From contig JAJQGQ010000280.1 in the NCBI GenBank assembly GCA_021200395.1, forward strand, positions 1 through 26,400: a DNA stretch of 26,400 nucleotides, written 5' to 3'. The stretch comes from Erysipelotrichaceae bacterium (GTDB lineage Bacteria; Bacillota_I; Bacilli_A; Erysipelotrichales; Coprobacillaceae). The notes under the pieces were generated by a model. That model saw nothing but the letters and a program-made list of their open reading frames with translations, was not told the DNA's origin and did not search any database. Shown piece by piece: positions 15,776 through 22,910 of this stretch. Every line of letters starts with the position of its first letter. Position 1 is the first letter of the stretch. The translations under genes were made by a program, and so were the position numbers.

Positions 15776-16962
15776 TAATTCTTCAAAATATTTCAAATGT
15801 TATTCAAAAAATTTTGCATCGTATTAGAAGACTTTTTATGAGTAGTTTTCGTTGGCGTTTATTGATAAATTTAATATTAGCTTATGTTTTGACTTTTATT
15901 TGTTATAGTGCTTTAAATATTATAGTTAATTGTTTTGATTTGTTTGGTGCACCAACAGAGATTATCTATTTTATAAATTTTATTATTTCTTTGATTTTAT
16001 TTTTAAGTATATTTTTTGATTTAATGGATATTACACTTAATTATATAAGTGTATTAAGTAATAAGATTCAAGAAGTTACTGAAGGTGATTATAGTGTAGA
16101 TATATCAATTGATTATGATGATGAGTTAGGAATGTTAGCTGCTAATATTATAGCTTTAGCCAATACTTTGGAACAGAAAGAAAAAGAAAGCATTATTCTT
16201 AAAGAAAATGAAAGATTAGCTTTTGATGCAGAAAGAAATGCTGAAAAGCAAAAAAATGATTTAATTACAAATGTAGCTCATGATTTACGTACACCTTTAA
16301 CGACTATTGTTGGTTATTTGGAATTAATTAAAAATAAAGAAGACTTAACAAAAGAAGAAATACAAAAATATTCTTCAGTAGCTTATGAGAAATCGAAAAG
16401 ACTGCAAGCTATGATGGATGATTTATTCGAATTTACTAGTTTAAATCAAGCAGATATTAAATTAAATAAAACCATTATCAACATTTCAGAATTAATTATG
16501 CAGATTGTTGATGAATTTTATCCGTCTTTTCAAGATCATCATTTAAATCCTATTGTCAATATAAGTCACACGCATTTATATATTAATGGAGACGGACAAT
16601 TAATAGCTAGGGTTTTTGATAATTTGATTTCAAATGCTATTAAATATGGGGATGATAATAGCGATATCGAAATAGAAGTTATGAATGATGAGCAAAATAT
16701 CACCATTAAAATTATTAACTATGGTCAAACAATTAATGAAGAAGACCTACCTTATATATTTGATAAATTTTACAGGACTGATGCTTCACGTTCTTCTTCT
16801 ACAGGAGGAACTGGTTTAGGTTTGGCAATAGCTAAAAATATAGTGCAGATGCACGGCGGTCAGATTTTGGCAACAAGTCGACATCATAAGACAACGTTTG
16901 TCGTTATCTTTAATCGACTTAATGTAACCAATGAAACGACTGAGACACAATTCATTAATTAG
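15772..16962 (+). CDS. VanS-like sensor histidine kinase, short extracellular loop
   Basis: A 396-residue membrane kinase, partner of the preceding regulator and translationally coupled to it by ATGA. Two membrane helices at about 30-52 and 64-86 are joined by only a dozen residues (VNCFDLFGAPTE), so there is no real outer sensor domain. A HAMP-like segment (90-140) precedes HisKA with phospho-acceptor His170 in NVAHDLRTPL. HATPase motifs follow: N-box DNLISNAIKYG (283-293), F-box YIFDKFYR (328-335) and G-box GTGLGLAIA (from 346). It is followed after eight bases by a small basic-protein gene. The tiny loop suggests sensing within the membrane or through a partner protein. Confidence 0.92.
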   Translation: MIILQNISNVIQKILHRIRRLFMSSFRWRLLINLILAYVLTFICYSALNIIVNCFDLFGAPTEIIYFINFIISLILFLSIFFDLMDITLNYISVLSNKIQEVTEGDYSVDISIDYDDELGMLAANIIALANTLEQKEKESIILKENERLAFDAERNAEKQKNDLITNVAHDLRTPLTTIVGYLELIKNKEDLTKEEIQKYSSVAYEKSKRLQAMMDDLFEFTSLNQADIKLNKTIINISELIMQIVDEFYPSFQDHHLNPIVNISHTHLYINGDGQLIARVFDNLISNAIKYGDDNSDIEIEVMNDEQNITIKIINYGQTINEEDLPYIFDKFYRTDASRSSSTGGTGLGLAIAKNIVQMHGGQILATSRHHKTTFVVIFNRLNVTNETTETQFIN

Positions 16963-16970
16963 AGGGAACA

Positions 16971-17114
16971 ATGATGGAAGAGGAATCAAAAGAAAAACGA
17001 AAGAAAAAGAAGTCTTATAGAACAGGAGTTAAATTCGATCCGTTCTACATTGAGGGAAGTATTCAAGGTTTAAAGAAAACAGAAAAGAAAGAGGAAAAGA
17101 AAGAATCGCAATAA
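16971..17114 (+). CDS. Small basic protein, 46-47 residues, third gene of the two-component operon
   Basis: A short frame follows the kinase stop by eight bases, with AGAGGGA (16961-16967) as ribosome site and two consecutive ATG codons (16971 and 16974; the second has better spacing). The product is highly charged: Lys-rich ends (SKEKRKKKKSYR and KKTEKKEEKKESQ) around a less charged core, TGVKFDPFYIEGSIQG. There is no membrane segment or signal peptide. Its stop codon sits in the loop of the operon terminator. I recognise no family. The conserved-looking core with aromatic and Gly residues and the tight operon position argue that it is translated, but Lys-rich codons are easy to get in AT-rich DNA, so confidence is moderate. 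Confidence 0.58.
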   Translation: MMEEESKEKRKKKKSYRTGVKFDPFYIEGSIQGLKKTEKKEEKKESQ

Positions 17115-17130
17115 GCGATTCTTTCTTTTT
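17095..17130. terminator. Strong 15-bp hairpin terminator of two-component operon
   Basis: AAAAGAAAGAATCGC (17095-17109) and its exact complement (17115-17129) enclose a 5-base loop and end in a T-run. The last codons of the small gene form the 5' arm. It separates this operon from the convergent rubrerythrin gene and could act in both directions. Confidence 0.88.
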
Positions 17131-17170
17131 GAATTCAGTTTTTAATAACCCATTTAACAATAGTTTCACT

Positions 17171-17830
17171 TTAATAATTTTCACACATACGTTCAAAATA
17201 AGCTTTTGGATAACCACATACTGGACAATGATCAGGTGCTTCTTCACCTTCATAGATAAATCCACATTGACGACATTTCCAGCCTTTTGGTGCCTCACCT
17301 TTATAAGTTGTTTCGTTTTTATAATGTTCTAATAATCTTAGATAACGTGCTTCATGTGATTTTTCTACAGCACCTACTAATTCAAATTTTTGAGCTAATT
17401 CTTCAAAACCTTCTTCTCTTGCTTCTTTAGCCATTCTGACATACATATCAGTCCATTCTTCATTTTCACCTGCAGCTGCAGCCTCTAAATTTTCGTCAGT
17501 TGAACCAATACCATTAAATTCACTAAACCACATTTTAGCATGTTGTTTTTCTTGATTAGCTGTCTCTTCAAAAATAGCAGCAATTTGTTCAAATCCTTCT
17601 TCTCTTGCTTTTTGGGCAAAGTAAGTATACTTATTTCTTGCTTGTGATTCACCTGCAAAAGCCTCCATTAAGTTCTTTTCAGTTTTTGTCCCTGCATATT
17701 TACTTTTAGCTGGTTCATCTTCTAACTTTACAAATACACTTGCTGGTTTTTTACATACAGGACAAACAAAATCATCACTTAAAGGTCCTTCATGAATATA
17801 ACCACATACACTACATTTCCATCTTTCCAT
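17171..17830 (-). CDS. Rubrerythrin with rubredoxin domains at both ends
   Basis: A 219-residue non-haem iron protein that in anaerobes reduces hydrogen peroxide. The central ferritin-like domain (about 50-180) carries the diiron ligands: Glu in EAFAGESQARNKY, E-x-x-H in EETANQEKQHAKMW, and Glu/His in GAVEKSHEARY. A C-terminal rubredoxin domain (WKCRQCGF...CPVCGYPKAYFE; Cys 186, 189, 202, 205) is the classic arrangement. Unlike classic rubrerythrin (about 190), it also starts with a second rubredoxin-like knuckle pair, WKCSVCGYIHEG...CPVCKKP (Cys 6, 9, 23, 26), as in reverse rubrerythrins. AGGAGG precedes ATG 17830. It lies 43 bases after the DUF134/NifX gene, so both probably share the promoter with the Fur/PerR-like palindrome. 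Confidence 0.94.
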   Translation of the reverse strand: MERWKCSVCGYIHEGPLSDDFVCPVCKKPASVFVKLEDEPAKSKYAGTKTEKNLMEAFAGESQARNKYTYFAQKAREEGFEQIAAIFEETANQEKQHAKMWFSEFNGIGSTDENLEAAAAGENEEWTDMYVRMAKEAREEGFEELAQKFELVGAVEKSHEARYLRLLEHYKNETTYKGEAPKGWKCRQCGFIYEGEEAPDHCPVCGYPKAYFERMCENY

Positions 17831-17873
17831 CTTTTTTTCCTCCTAAATTCATCGTTATAATTATTAATTTTTA

Positions 17874-18620
17874 TTAATGACAAGTTCCATGGCCACAGCC
17901 TTCACCATGATGATCATGATGATCACATTTAGCATCTGGGTCATATGCCAAATGACCAGCTGCAAAATCCTTTACAACATCATCTGCATTTCCACTCACA
18001 CCAGGAAATAATTCAATACCAGCACTAGCCATTGCATTTTGAGCACCAGGGCCAATACCACCACAAATGAGCACATCAACATCCATAGCTGTTAAAATAC
18101 CAACCAATGCTCCATGTCCAATACCATTATTATCAACAACTTCACTACTTACAATTTCACCATTTTCGATATCATACACTTTAAAAAAAGCTGTACGTCC
18201 AAAATGCTGAAATACCATTCCATCTTCATAAGTCACTGCAACTCTCACGATATCTTCTCCTTTATTTCTTTCAAAATCTGTTAAAATCTGTTTCATAAGA
18301 CAATCATCTTTATAACAGTGTTTAGGATTTCCGTTACATAAATGAAACTGTCCTCCTTCAATTTTAAGAGGCAATCCTAATACCAAAGCATCTGCTATTT
18401 TCTTTCTAGCATTGTCATATATTTTTTGCGCTGTTGTTCTACCAACACCTAATTGCAATCCACATTCTTCCTGTGATAATCCTTCTTTATCTATTAATCT
18501 AATCGTTTCATATTCATCAATAGTGATAGTGATAGGATGATTCTTGAATTCACCTTTAGGTACAAATTCAAGTGTTTCAGGAAAGTGGCAGATCTGACGA
18601 CATTTCACTGGTCTAACCAT
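17874..18620 (-). CDS. DUF134 (UPF0251) DNA-binding domain fused to NifX/NifB-type domain
   Basis: A 248-residue fusion. Residues 1-105 are DUF134: PRPVKCR-like start (MVRPVKCRQICHFP), then a sigma-factor-like helix-turn-helix (IDEYETIRLIDKEGLSQEEC and VGRTTAQKIYDNARKKIAD). A Cys cluster (CNGNPKHCYKDDC) follows, then at 122-225 a dinitrogenase iron-molybdenum cofactor-type domain (FQHFGRTAFFKVYDI, LICGGIGPGAQNAM), which in relatives binds Fe-S or metal clusters. The tail is very His-rich (CDHHDHHGEGCGHGTCH), suggesting metal binding. No nitrogenase genes are present. Placement before rubrerythrin and behind a Fur/PerR-like operator suggests a metal- or redox-responsive regulator, but no member's role is known to me. 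Start supported by AGAGGTGAGG. Confidence 0.9.
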   Translation of the reverse strand: MVRPVKCRQICHFPETLEFVPKGEFKNHPITITIDEYETIRLIDKEGLSQEECGLQLGVGRTTAQKIYDNARKKIADALVLGLPLKIEGGQFHLCNGNPKHCYKDDCLMKQILTDFERNKGEDIVRVAVTYEDGMVFQHFGRTAFFKVYDIENGEIVSSEVVDNNGIGHGALVGILTAMDVDVLICGGIGPGAQNAMASAGIELFPGVSGNADDVVKDFAAGHLAYDPDAKCDHHDHHGEGCGHGTCH

Positions 18621-18632
18621 AGCCTCACCTCT

Positions 18633-18669
18633 TGATAATTATCATATCAGAGTAAATGGCATATGTCAA
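18633..18669 (-). promoter_or_regulatory. Consensus promoter with Fur/PerR-like palindrome, DUF134-rubrerythrin operon
   Basis: On the minus strand TTGACA (complement of 18664-18669), 17 bp and TATGAT (complement of 18641-18646) form a near-perfect promoter. TGATAATTATCA, a 12-bp perfect palindrome at 18633-18644, overlaps the -10 box and resembles the TGATAAT half-sites of Fur-family operators (Fur, PerR). Binding there would block initiation. The iron-protein genes downstream suit such control. Confidence 0.75.
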
Positions 18670-18688
18670 TAATAATGCTTATACAAAA

Positions 18689-19498
18689 CTAACCTATACG
18701 CAAAGCTTTTGATGTTTTACTATGACCAACTTCACTTGTTTGGGCTACAAACATGTCTTTATTAATATATTGTTGTAGCATTTCATAAACTGTTGGTTTT
18801 AAATATTGCTTTTCCATTTGCGTGAAGGTTCCTAATAATATTCCATCAACCTGTTGAAAAGCACCTATTTGATCAAGTTGTGCCAAATAAGTTGATATTT
18901 GCGTTACATTACCACTTAATGCTTCTAAAAATAATAATTTATGATGTAAATCAGGCATATACTTTGTCCCCGCAAGTTTTAAGAAACATCGTGTATTTCC
19001 TCCAACGATAATTTGATTGTTTATCGTCTCTTGACCTTGTAAAGTATTCCACTTAACATCAATCAAATCATTTTGTCCTTGTAGGTATTTTTTAAATCTT
19101 TCAATTTGTATACCTGTGTCATCTTTTACAAGATTCTTTATTTGAAATAATATCGACGATTTTTCGGTTTTTGCATATATAGCATTGATTACTGTTGTTA
19201 AATCACTATAGCCAAAGAATAATTTATCACTATTCGCTATTAAATCATAATCAAGATAAGGTAAAACAGTATTTGCTAAATCACCACCAGATAAATCAAA
19301 AATAGCATCAATGCTATTATCTTCATAGAAATGATTCATTGCATCTGCTTTATCTTTTCCTGATGCATATCCATATAAGCAATCACTTTCAATAACTTCA
19401 ATATTCATAGAATTTAATAGCTTTTTAAGTGCAATGATGTTTTCTACATCTTTGTCTGTTTGCCCATTAGAACAGGCAACAAATGCTACTTTATTCAT
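18689..19498 (-). CDS. S66-family peptidase (LD-carboxypeptidase/MccF type)
   Basis: A 269-residue cytoplasmic serine peptidase of family S66, which trims D-alanine from muropeptides (LdcA) or hydrolyses peptidyl-adenylates (MccF). The Ser-Glu-His triad is visible: Ser98 in FFGYSDLT, Glu192 in LLFLEAL and His259 in EVGHSK. The conserved IVGGNTR segment precedes Glu. The protein stops nine residues after the His (ALRIG), a little earlier than usual, but no catalytic part is lost. ATG 19498 is preceded by TTGGAG at eight bases and overlaps the HAD gene stop in ATGA, so translation is coupled. An in-frame start 12 codons upstream lies inside the HAD gene and is rejected. Confidence 0.88.
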   Translation of the reverse strand: MNKVAFVACSNGQTDKDVENIIALKKLLNSMNIEVIESDCLYGYASGKDKADAMNHFYEDNSIDAIFDLSGGDLANTVLPYLDYDLIANSDKLFFGYSDLTTVINAIYAKTEKSSILFQIKNLVKDDTGIQIERFKKYLQGQNDLIDVKWNTLQGQETINNQIIVGGNTRCFLKLAGTKYMPDLHHKLLFLEALSGNVTQISTYLAQLDQIGAFQQVDGILLGTFTQMEKQYLKPTVYEMLQQYINKDMFVAQTSEVGHSKTSKALRIG

Positions 19499-20154
19499 TT
19501 TAATAACTCCAATACTTCCAATAATGATGAACATACTTTATATTCATCACTATTTCTCGTATTTGTTCTATCTAATAAGATTGGTTGGATACCAACAGAT
19601 AATGCTCCTTTAACATCAGAGTTTACCGAATCACCAATATGTATCACTTCATTAGCACTGCATTGGCTTACCTCTAAAGCTTTTTCAAATATTTCTTTAT
19701 GTGGCTTATAAGCTCTTACCATATCACCACAAATAATATCTTGAGGATGTAAGTCATGATCTTCTAAAAAGATATTCACAAACTCTTTACCATTATTTGT
19801 AATAATATAAATAGGTAATGGACATTGATCAAAGAATTCTTTAACATCATCAAATATCGGTGATTTTGACCAATATTGATGATCTAAAGCTCTAAATTCT
19901 TCGACATCCATTTTTAAATCATAGTTTTCTTCTAAATAATGAAACGATTGTGTAATAATTTCATCTTCTGTCAAAAATGTATCTAAATAACTTTCAGCCT
20001 CAGCTTTTAATACCAATCCCCACCACAATTGAATAGCTTCCTTAATACTAGATATATTACTATTTTCAGTAGCTTGTTTAGCCATTTCTATAGCATAATG
20101 ATTTTCTTCTTGAGTCATTGTTCCCGTATAATCTATAAATACTGCTTTTATCAT
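19495..20154 (-). CDS. HAD-superfamily hydrolase, subfamily IA-like
   Basis: A 219-residue HAD hydrolase with a helical C1 cap (about 15-95), in the phosphoglycolate phosphatase / YjjG-like group. Motif II is ITNNG, motif III Lys in RAYKPHKEIF, motif IV IGDSVNSDVKGA. Motif I is unusual: FIDYTGTMT has the nucleophile Asp8 but Thr10 instead of the second Asp that acts as general acid/base; D-x-T-G-T is the form in P-type ATPases, where the aspartyl-phosphate is long-lived. It may therefore be slow or have another activity. ATG 20154 follows AGGAGG. It is the first gene of a two-gene unit with the S66 peptidase. Confidence 0.88.
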   Translation of the reverse strand: MIKAVFIDYTGTMTQEENHYAIEMAKQATENSNISSIKEAIQLWWGLVLKAEAESYLDTFLTEDEIITQSFHYLEENYDLKMDVEEFRALDHQYWSKSPIFDDVKEFFDQCPLPIYIITNNGKEFVNIFLEDHDLHPQDIICGDMVRAYKPHKEIFEKALEVSQCSANEVIHIGDSVNSDVKGALSVGIQPILLDRTNTRNSDEYKVCSSLLEVLELLK

Positions 20155-20184
20155 ATGGACCTCCTGTCATTCTTTCTTCATAAT

Positions 20185-20213
20185 ATCATAAACTAATTTA
20201 TAACCATTTACAA
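20185..20213 (-). promoter_or_regulatory. Promoter of HAD-S66 peptidase unit
   Basis: On the minus strand TTGTAA (complement of 20208-20213), 17 bp and TATGAT (complement of 20185-20190), the same hexamers and spacing as before ispF. It starts 16 bases after the GNAT gene stop. Confidence 0.6.
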
Positions 20214-20228
20214 GTTTATAAACAACTC

Positions 20229-20672
20229 CTATGTATCCATTCTTTCTATCTCTACAAGTGATTTATTACGATAAACCAAATCATTTCTGAAACTAAAACC
20301 TTGTTTTTCCCAAAACGCATTACCTGCTTCATTTCTTTCAAAAACCACTAATGCTACTTTTGAAATACCTATTTCATATAAAGCATTGATAGCTTTGTCA
20401 ACAAGTTGACTCGCAATTCCATGATTGCGATATTTTTCAGATACAGCTGTATGATAAATATAACCTCTTCTACCATCATGGCCAGCCATAATAGCACCAA
20501 CTATTTTATTATCAATTTCTGCTACAAAACAAGTATCAGGATTTCTTTTAAGAAATCTATCAATTCCATCATCTGTATCATCAATATTATTTAATCCCAT
20601 ACCCTTACACGATAACCACAAATCATAAACAGCTTGATAATCATCAATGGTCATAACTCTTATATTCATCAT
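20229..20672 (-). CDS. GNAT-family N-acetyltransferase
   Basis: A 147-residue acetyltransferase. The acetyl-CoA loop is in HTAVSEKYRNHGIASQLVDKA (the R-x-x-G-[IV]-[AG] pattern at about 81-87), preceded by the FVAEIDNKIVGAIMAG strands and followed by VFERNEAGNAFWEKQGF, the C-terminal segment that closes the site. This resembles the YpeA-like subgroup, although the substrate is not predictable. AGAGGTGAT precedes two ATG codons (20672 and 20669); the second has the better spacing. It follows the XRE gene at a distance and after a terminator, so it is probably transcribed alone. Unlike the two GNAT genes at the left edge it is intact. Confidence 0.88.
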   Translation of the reverse strand: MMNIRVMTIDDYQAVYDLWLSCKGMGLNNIDDTDDGIDRFLKRNPDTCFVAEIDNKIVGAIMAGHDGRRGYIYHTAVSEKYRNHGIASQLVDKAINALYEIGISKVALVVFERNEAGNAFWEKQGFSFRNDLVYRNKSLVEIERMDT

Positions 20673-20715
20673 ATCACCTCTTGTTCATTATACTTTAATT
20701 AAGATTTAAAAGATA

Positions 20716-20737
20716 TAAAAATGCCTCCAAAGAGGCT
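20716..20737 (-). terminator. Terminator after XRE-type regulator
   Basis: On the minus strand GCCTC, a TTTG loop and GAGGC (20723-20736) are followed by ATTTTTATA, nine bases after the XRE gene's stop. Confidence 0.8.
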
Positions 20738-20745
20738 AAATATAA

Positions 20746-21345
20746 TCACTCAGAAATAATAACTTCTCCACCACGATCATTAAAATAATCTTCAATTTGG
20801 GCAATTAAGATATCAGCATCACTATATTGTTCAACATATACATGATCCGCAATCCATTGATCTCCACCTGCTTCTATAACGTTATATTGTTCATCATAAG
20901 TTACACTAAAATAGTATTCTTCATCATCTAGAGTACAAGTTAAATCTACTGTTATTAGTTCACCTGTTTTATCCACATATTTATATGAGGTTATACCTGC
21001 AAAAGTGAATATAAAACAAACTAACACAACAACAGCAAGCGTTATTAATATAGTTTTTATTATTCTTTTATTACGTCTACTTTTATTAGCAAGCTGTTCA
21101 TTGAGTAACGCTAATTGTATCGCTATCTCATTCATATCTTGTGTTTCTTCAATTTTTTCACCTAATAATTCACTTACTGAAATTTCAAATATTTCAGCAA
21201 TCTTAACAAGCATTTCAGCATCTGGCACTGATAATCCTTTTTCCCACTTTGATATAGTTTGTCTTACAACATGTAATTGTTGTGCCAATACTTCTTGTGA
21301 CATACCTTTTTGTTTTCTTAGAGTTTTTAAGTTTTCGCTAAACAT
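20746..21345 (-). CDS. Membrane-anchored XRE-family regulator
   Basis: A 199-residue protein in three parts. Residues 1-62 are an XRE/Cro helix-turn-helix (LKTLRKQKGMSQEVLAQQL, then VVRQTISKWEKGLSVPDAEM). After a linker with a basic stretch (NKSRRNKR) comes one membrane helix at about 94-116 (IIKTILITLAVVVLVCFIFTF). The last 80 residues are probably outside and acidic. This layout suggests a transcription factor tied to the membrane, able to respond to something outside; related XRE-TM proteins are common in Bacillota with few defined roles. GGGAGGA supports the start. A possible promoter (TTGTGC, 17 bp, TAAAAT on the minus strand near 21371-21399) precedes it. It is a single gene. Confidence 0.88.
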   Translation of the reverse strand: MFSENLKTLRKQKGMSQEVLAQQLHVVRQTISKWEKGLSVPDAEMLVKIAEIFEISVSELLGEKIEETQDMNEIAIQLALLNEQLANKSRRNKRIIKTILITLAVVVLVCFIFTFAGITSYKYVDKTGELITVDLTCTLDDEEYYFSVTYDEQYNVIEAGGDQWIADHVYVEQYSDADILIAQIEDYFNDRGGEVIISE

Positions 21346-21417
21346 GATTTTGTCCTCCCTGACAATATCATTTTATATGAATAAGTGGAATTGCACAAGC
21401 AACGCAAATTAACATCT

Positions 21418-21439
21418 TGATTTTAAGAACATAAAATCA
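21418..21439. repeat. Inverted repeat TGATTTTA / TAAAATCA
   Basis: Two perfect 8-bp arms (21418-21425 and 21432-21439) with a six-base centre lie between the XRE gene and the broken oxidase gene. TCTTGA (21415-21420) and TCAAGA (21444-21449) form a second, outer pair. No T-run follows closely, so function is unclear. Confidence 0.5.
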
Positions 21440-21459
21440 TTGATCAAGAATCAAACATC

Positions 21460-21498
21460 AAAAGGTTAAAATTCTATTAAATAGAACTTTAACCTTTT
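21460..21498. terminator. Long hairpin after the broken oxidase gene
   Basis: AAAAGGTTAAA (21460-21470) pairs with TTTAACCTTTT (21488-21498), and inside it TTCTAT (72-77) pairs with ATAGAA (81-86) past one mismatch. On the minus strand the stem's own end gives CCTTTT, a weak T tract. It is most likely the terminator for transcripts from the trp side through the broken oxidase gene. Confidence 0.65.
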
Positions 21499-21508
21499 CA
21501 TATACACA

Positions 21509-21992
21509 TTAATCAACATTACCTGGCATTGGATTCATTTTAGCTGTAATAGTATTAACTGTTAGTTTTGCTATCATTGTCATTGGTGGTGAAGTTTTGT
21601 TGTAATCAATGTGACGTGTTGAAGGGTAACGATTAAGAAAAATATCTTCAATCACTTGTTGTTTTTGATTCTCCTCAATAAATTCTATCGTCGCTGTACC
21701 CATGACTGATTGATAATGCATAGTAACACCTTTTCTTTCAGGCATAAGTTTCATTTGTAGTGGTATATCCATTTCAAAAGAGCATTTTTTGGTTCATGAG
21801 TTCATATTTTCTTCCAGCTGTAGCACCATGAATATAAAAACATATTTGTTTATCTTCAACAGTATAAGCAAAATTAACAGGTACAATGTATGGATATTCA
21901 TTATCAGATAAACCAAGTCTTATAATGTCACATTGATCAATAATATTAATAAAAGTGTCTAAGTCTGTGACTTCTCTATCTTTTCTTCGCAC
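21509..21992 (-). pseudogene. Pyridoxamine-phosphate-oxidase-like (FMN-binding) gene with +1 frameshift
   Basis: Two adjacent frames together give a normal 160-residue protein of the pyridoxamine 5'-phosphate oxidase-like, FMN-binding split-barrel family (NimA-like subgroup). The first part reads MRRKDREVTDLD, RLGLSDNEYPYIVPVNFAY and FYIHGATAGRKYELMNQK, then stops. The second continues FEMDIPLQM, TMHYQSVMGTATIEF and so on to the C-terminus. The join is a run of six A residues on the coding strand (T-run at 21785-21790); removing one A restores a continuous NQKCSFEMD. The start is GTG 21992 behind GAGAAGG, where relatives begin ATG; the sequence just upstream is a transposase fragment. A polymerase-slip or sequencing error would look the same. 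Confidence 0.82.
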
Positions 21993-22066
21993 GATCCTTC
22001 TCCATTGTCATATCTTCTTACTATTTCTATTTTTTCTTCTTTTGTATGATTGCTTTTTCTACCCAT
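21993..22066 (-). mobile_element. Transposase 5' fragment (IS3-family OrfA-like), fused to oxidase gene
   Basis: From ATG 22066 the minus strand reads MGRKSNHTKEEKIEIVRRY followed by DNGEGS, which is the typical first helix of IS3/IS150-type OrfA helix-turn-helix proteins (E-x-K-x-x-x-V-x-x-Y-x-x-G). After codon 25 the similarity ends exactly where the oxidase gene begins (21992), and the frame stops ten codons later. AAGGAGG is upstream at 22079-22085. This looks like the leftover left end of an insertion sequence whose body was deleted. The family call rests on about 25 residues. Confidence 0.6.
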
Positions 22067-22086
22067 AATAAAATATGATCCTCCTT

Positions 22087-22117
22087 AGTGAACTTTTAAT
22101 TATTTATTTTGTTCACT
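22087..22117. repeat. AGTGAAC/GTTCACT inverted repeat in IS remnant leader
   Basis: AGTGAAC (22087-22093 on +) and GTTCACT (22111-22117) are perfect 7-bp inverted copies 17 bp apart, between trpA and the transposase fragment. They may belong to the end of the lost insertion sequence. No trp terminator is visible between the trpA stop and this repeat. Confidence 0.55.
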
Positions 22118-22142
22118 TTAGAGAATCATATCAAACTTCAGC

Positions 22143-22910
22143 TTAATTAAACTGTGTCATATCTTTGACATAATCATATAATGCTTGATGTGCATTTTCA
22201 CCATGTTCGCCAATAATTTTTACAATAGCACTACCTACAATAGTACCATCAGCATATTGATTCATTTGCTGAACTTGTTCAGGTGAATGAATACCAAATC
22301 CAATAGCAACTGGGACATCAGTTACTTCTTTAATGTCCTTAATAATTGTTGATAAGTCAGTTTGAATTTCATCTCTGACACCAGTTACTCCTAATGATGA
22401 TACAAGATAGATGAATCCTTCAGCTTCTTGAGCAATCATTTTGATTCTTTCTTTTGATGTTGGAGCAATCATAGATATAACTTTAACACCATAGTTTTTA
22501 GCAACTTCTTTGACTTCACCAGATTCTTCATAAGGACAATCAGGAATGATAATACCATCTACCCCAACTTCCTGACAATTCTTAAAGAAACGATCATAAC
22601 CATAATGGAATACTGGATTAAGATAAGTCATAAGACATAAAGGTATATCAGATTTTTCTCTAACAGCTTTAACAATTTCAAATACACCATCAGTTGTCAT
22701 ATGATGCTTTAAAGCTCTAATGTTAGCGTCTTGGATGACTGGGCCTTCTGCAATTGGATCGCTAAAAGGAATACCAATTTCTATAAGTGATGCTCCAGCT
22801 TTTTCTAATTCAAATATATATTCAATAGTTTTTTCTTTGATAGGATCGCCTGCAGTTAGGAAAGCAATAAAGGCTTTTTTGTTTTCAAAGGCTTTTTGTA
22901 TTCTATTCAT
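22143..22910 (-). CDS. trpA: Tryptophan synthase alpha subunit
   Basis: TrpA cleaves indole-3-glycerol phosphate to indole and glyceraldehyde 3-phosphate and passes indole to TrpB through a tunnel. The 255-residue TIM barrel has IAFLTAGDP, the catalytic Glu44 in LIEIGIPFSDP, and IYLVSSLGVTG, with phosphate-binding AIGFGIHSPEQ near the end. The position equal to Asp60 of the enterobacterial enzyme (LADGP) is Glu55 here (IAEGP), a conservative change I believe occurs in other Bacillota. ATG 22910 follows AGGGGGAT and overlaps the trpB stop by eight bases; a longer in-frame start is rejected because it lies deep in trpB. It is the last gene of the trp block, with no clear terminator before the IS remnant. 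Confidence 0.96.
   Translation of the reverse strand: MNRIQKAFENKKAFIAFLTAGDPIKEKTIEYIFELEKAGASLIEIGIPFSDPIAEGPVIQDANIRALKHHMTTDGVFEIVKAVREKSDIPLCLMTYLNPVFHYGYDRFFKNCQEVGVDGIIIPDCPYEESGEVKEVAKNYGVKVISMIAPTSKERIKMIAQEAEGFIYLVSSLGVTGVRDEIQTDLSTIIKDIKEVTDVPVAIGFGIHSPEQVQQMNQYADGTIVGSAIVKIIGEHGENAHQALYDYVKDMTQFN

Noticed and set aside
8747..16962. VanZ-like protein and VanR/VanS-like pair as a glycopeptide resistance cluster
   Set aside because: No vanH, ligase or vanX genes; the genes are 5 kb apart on opposite strands with unrelated genes between. The names reflect family similarity only.
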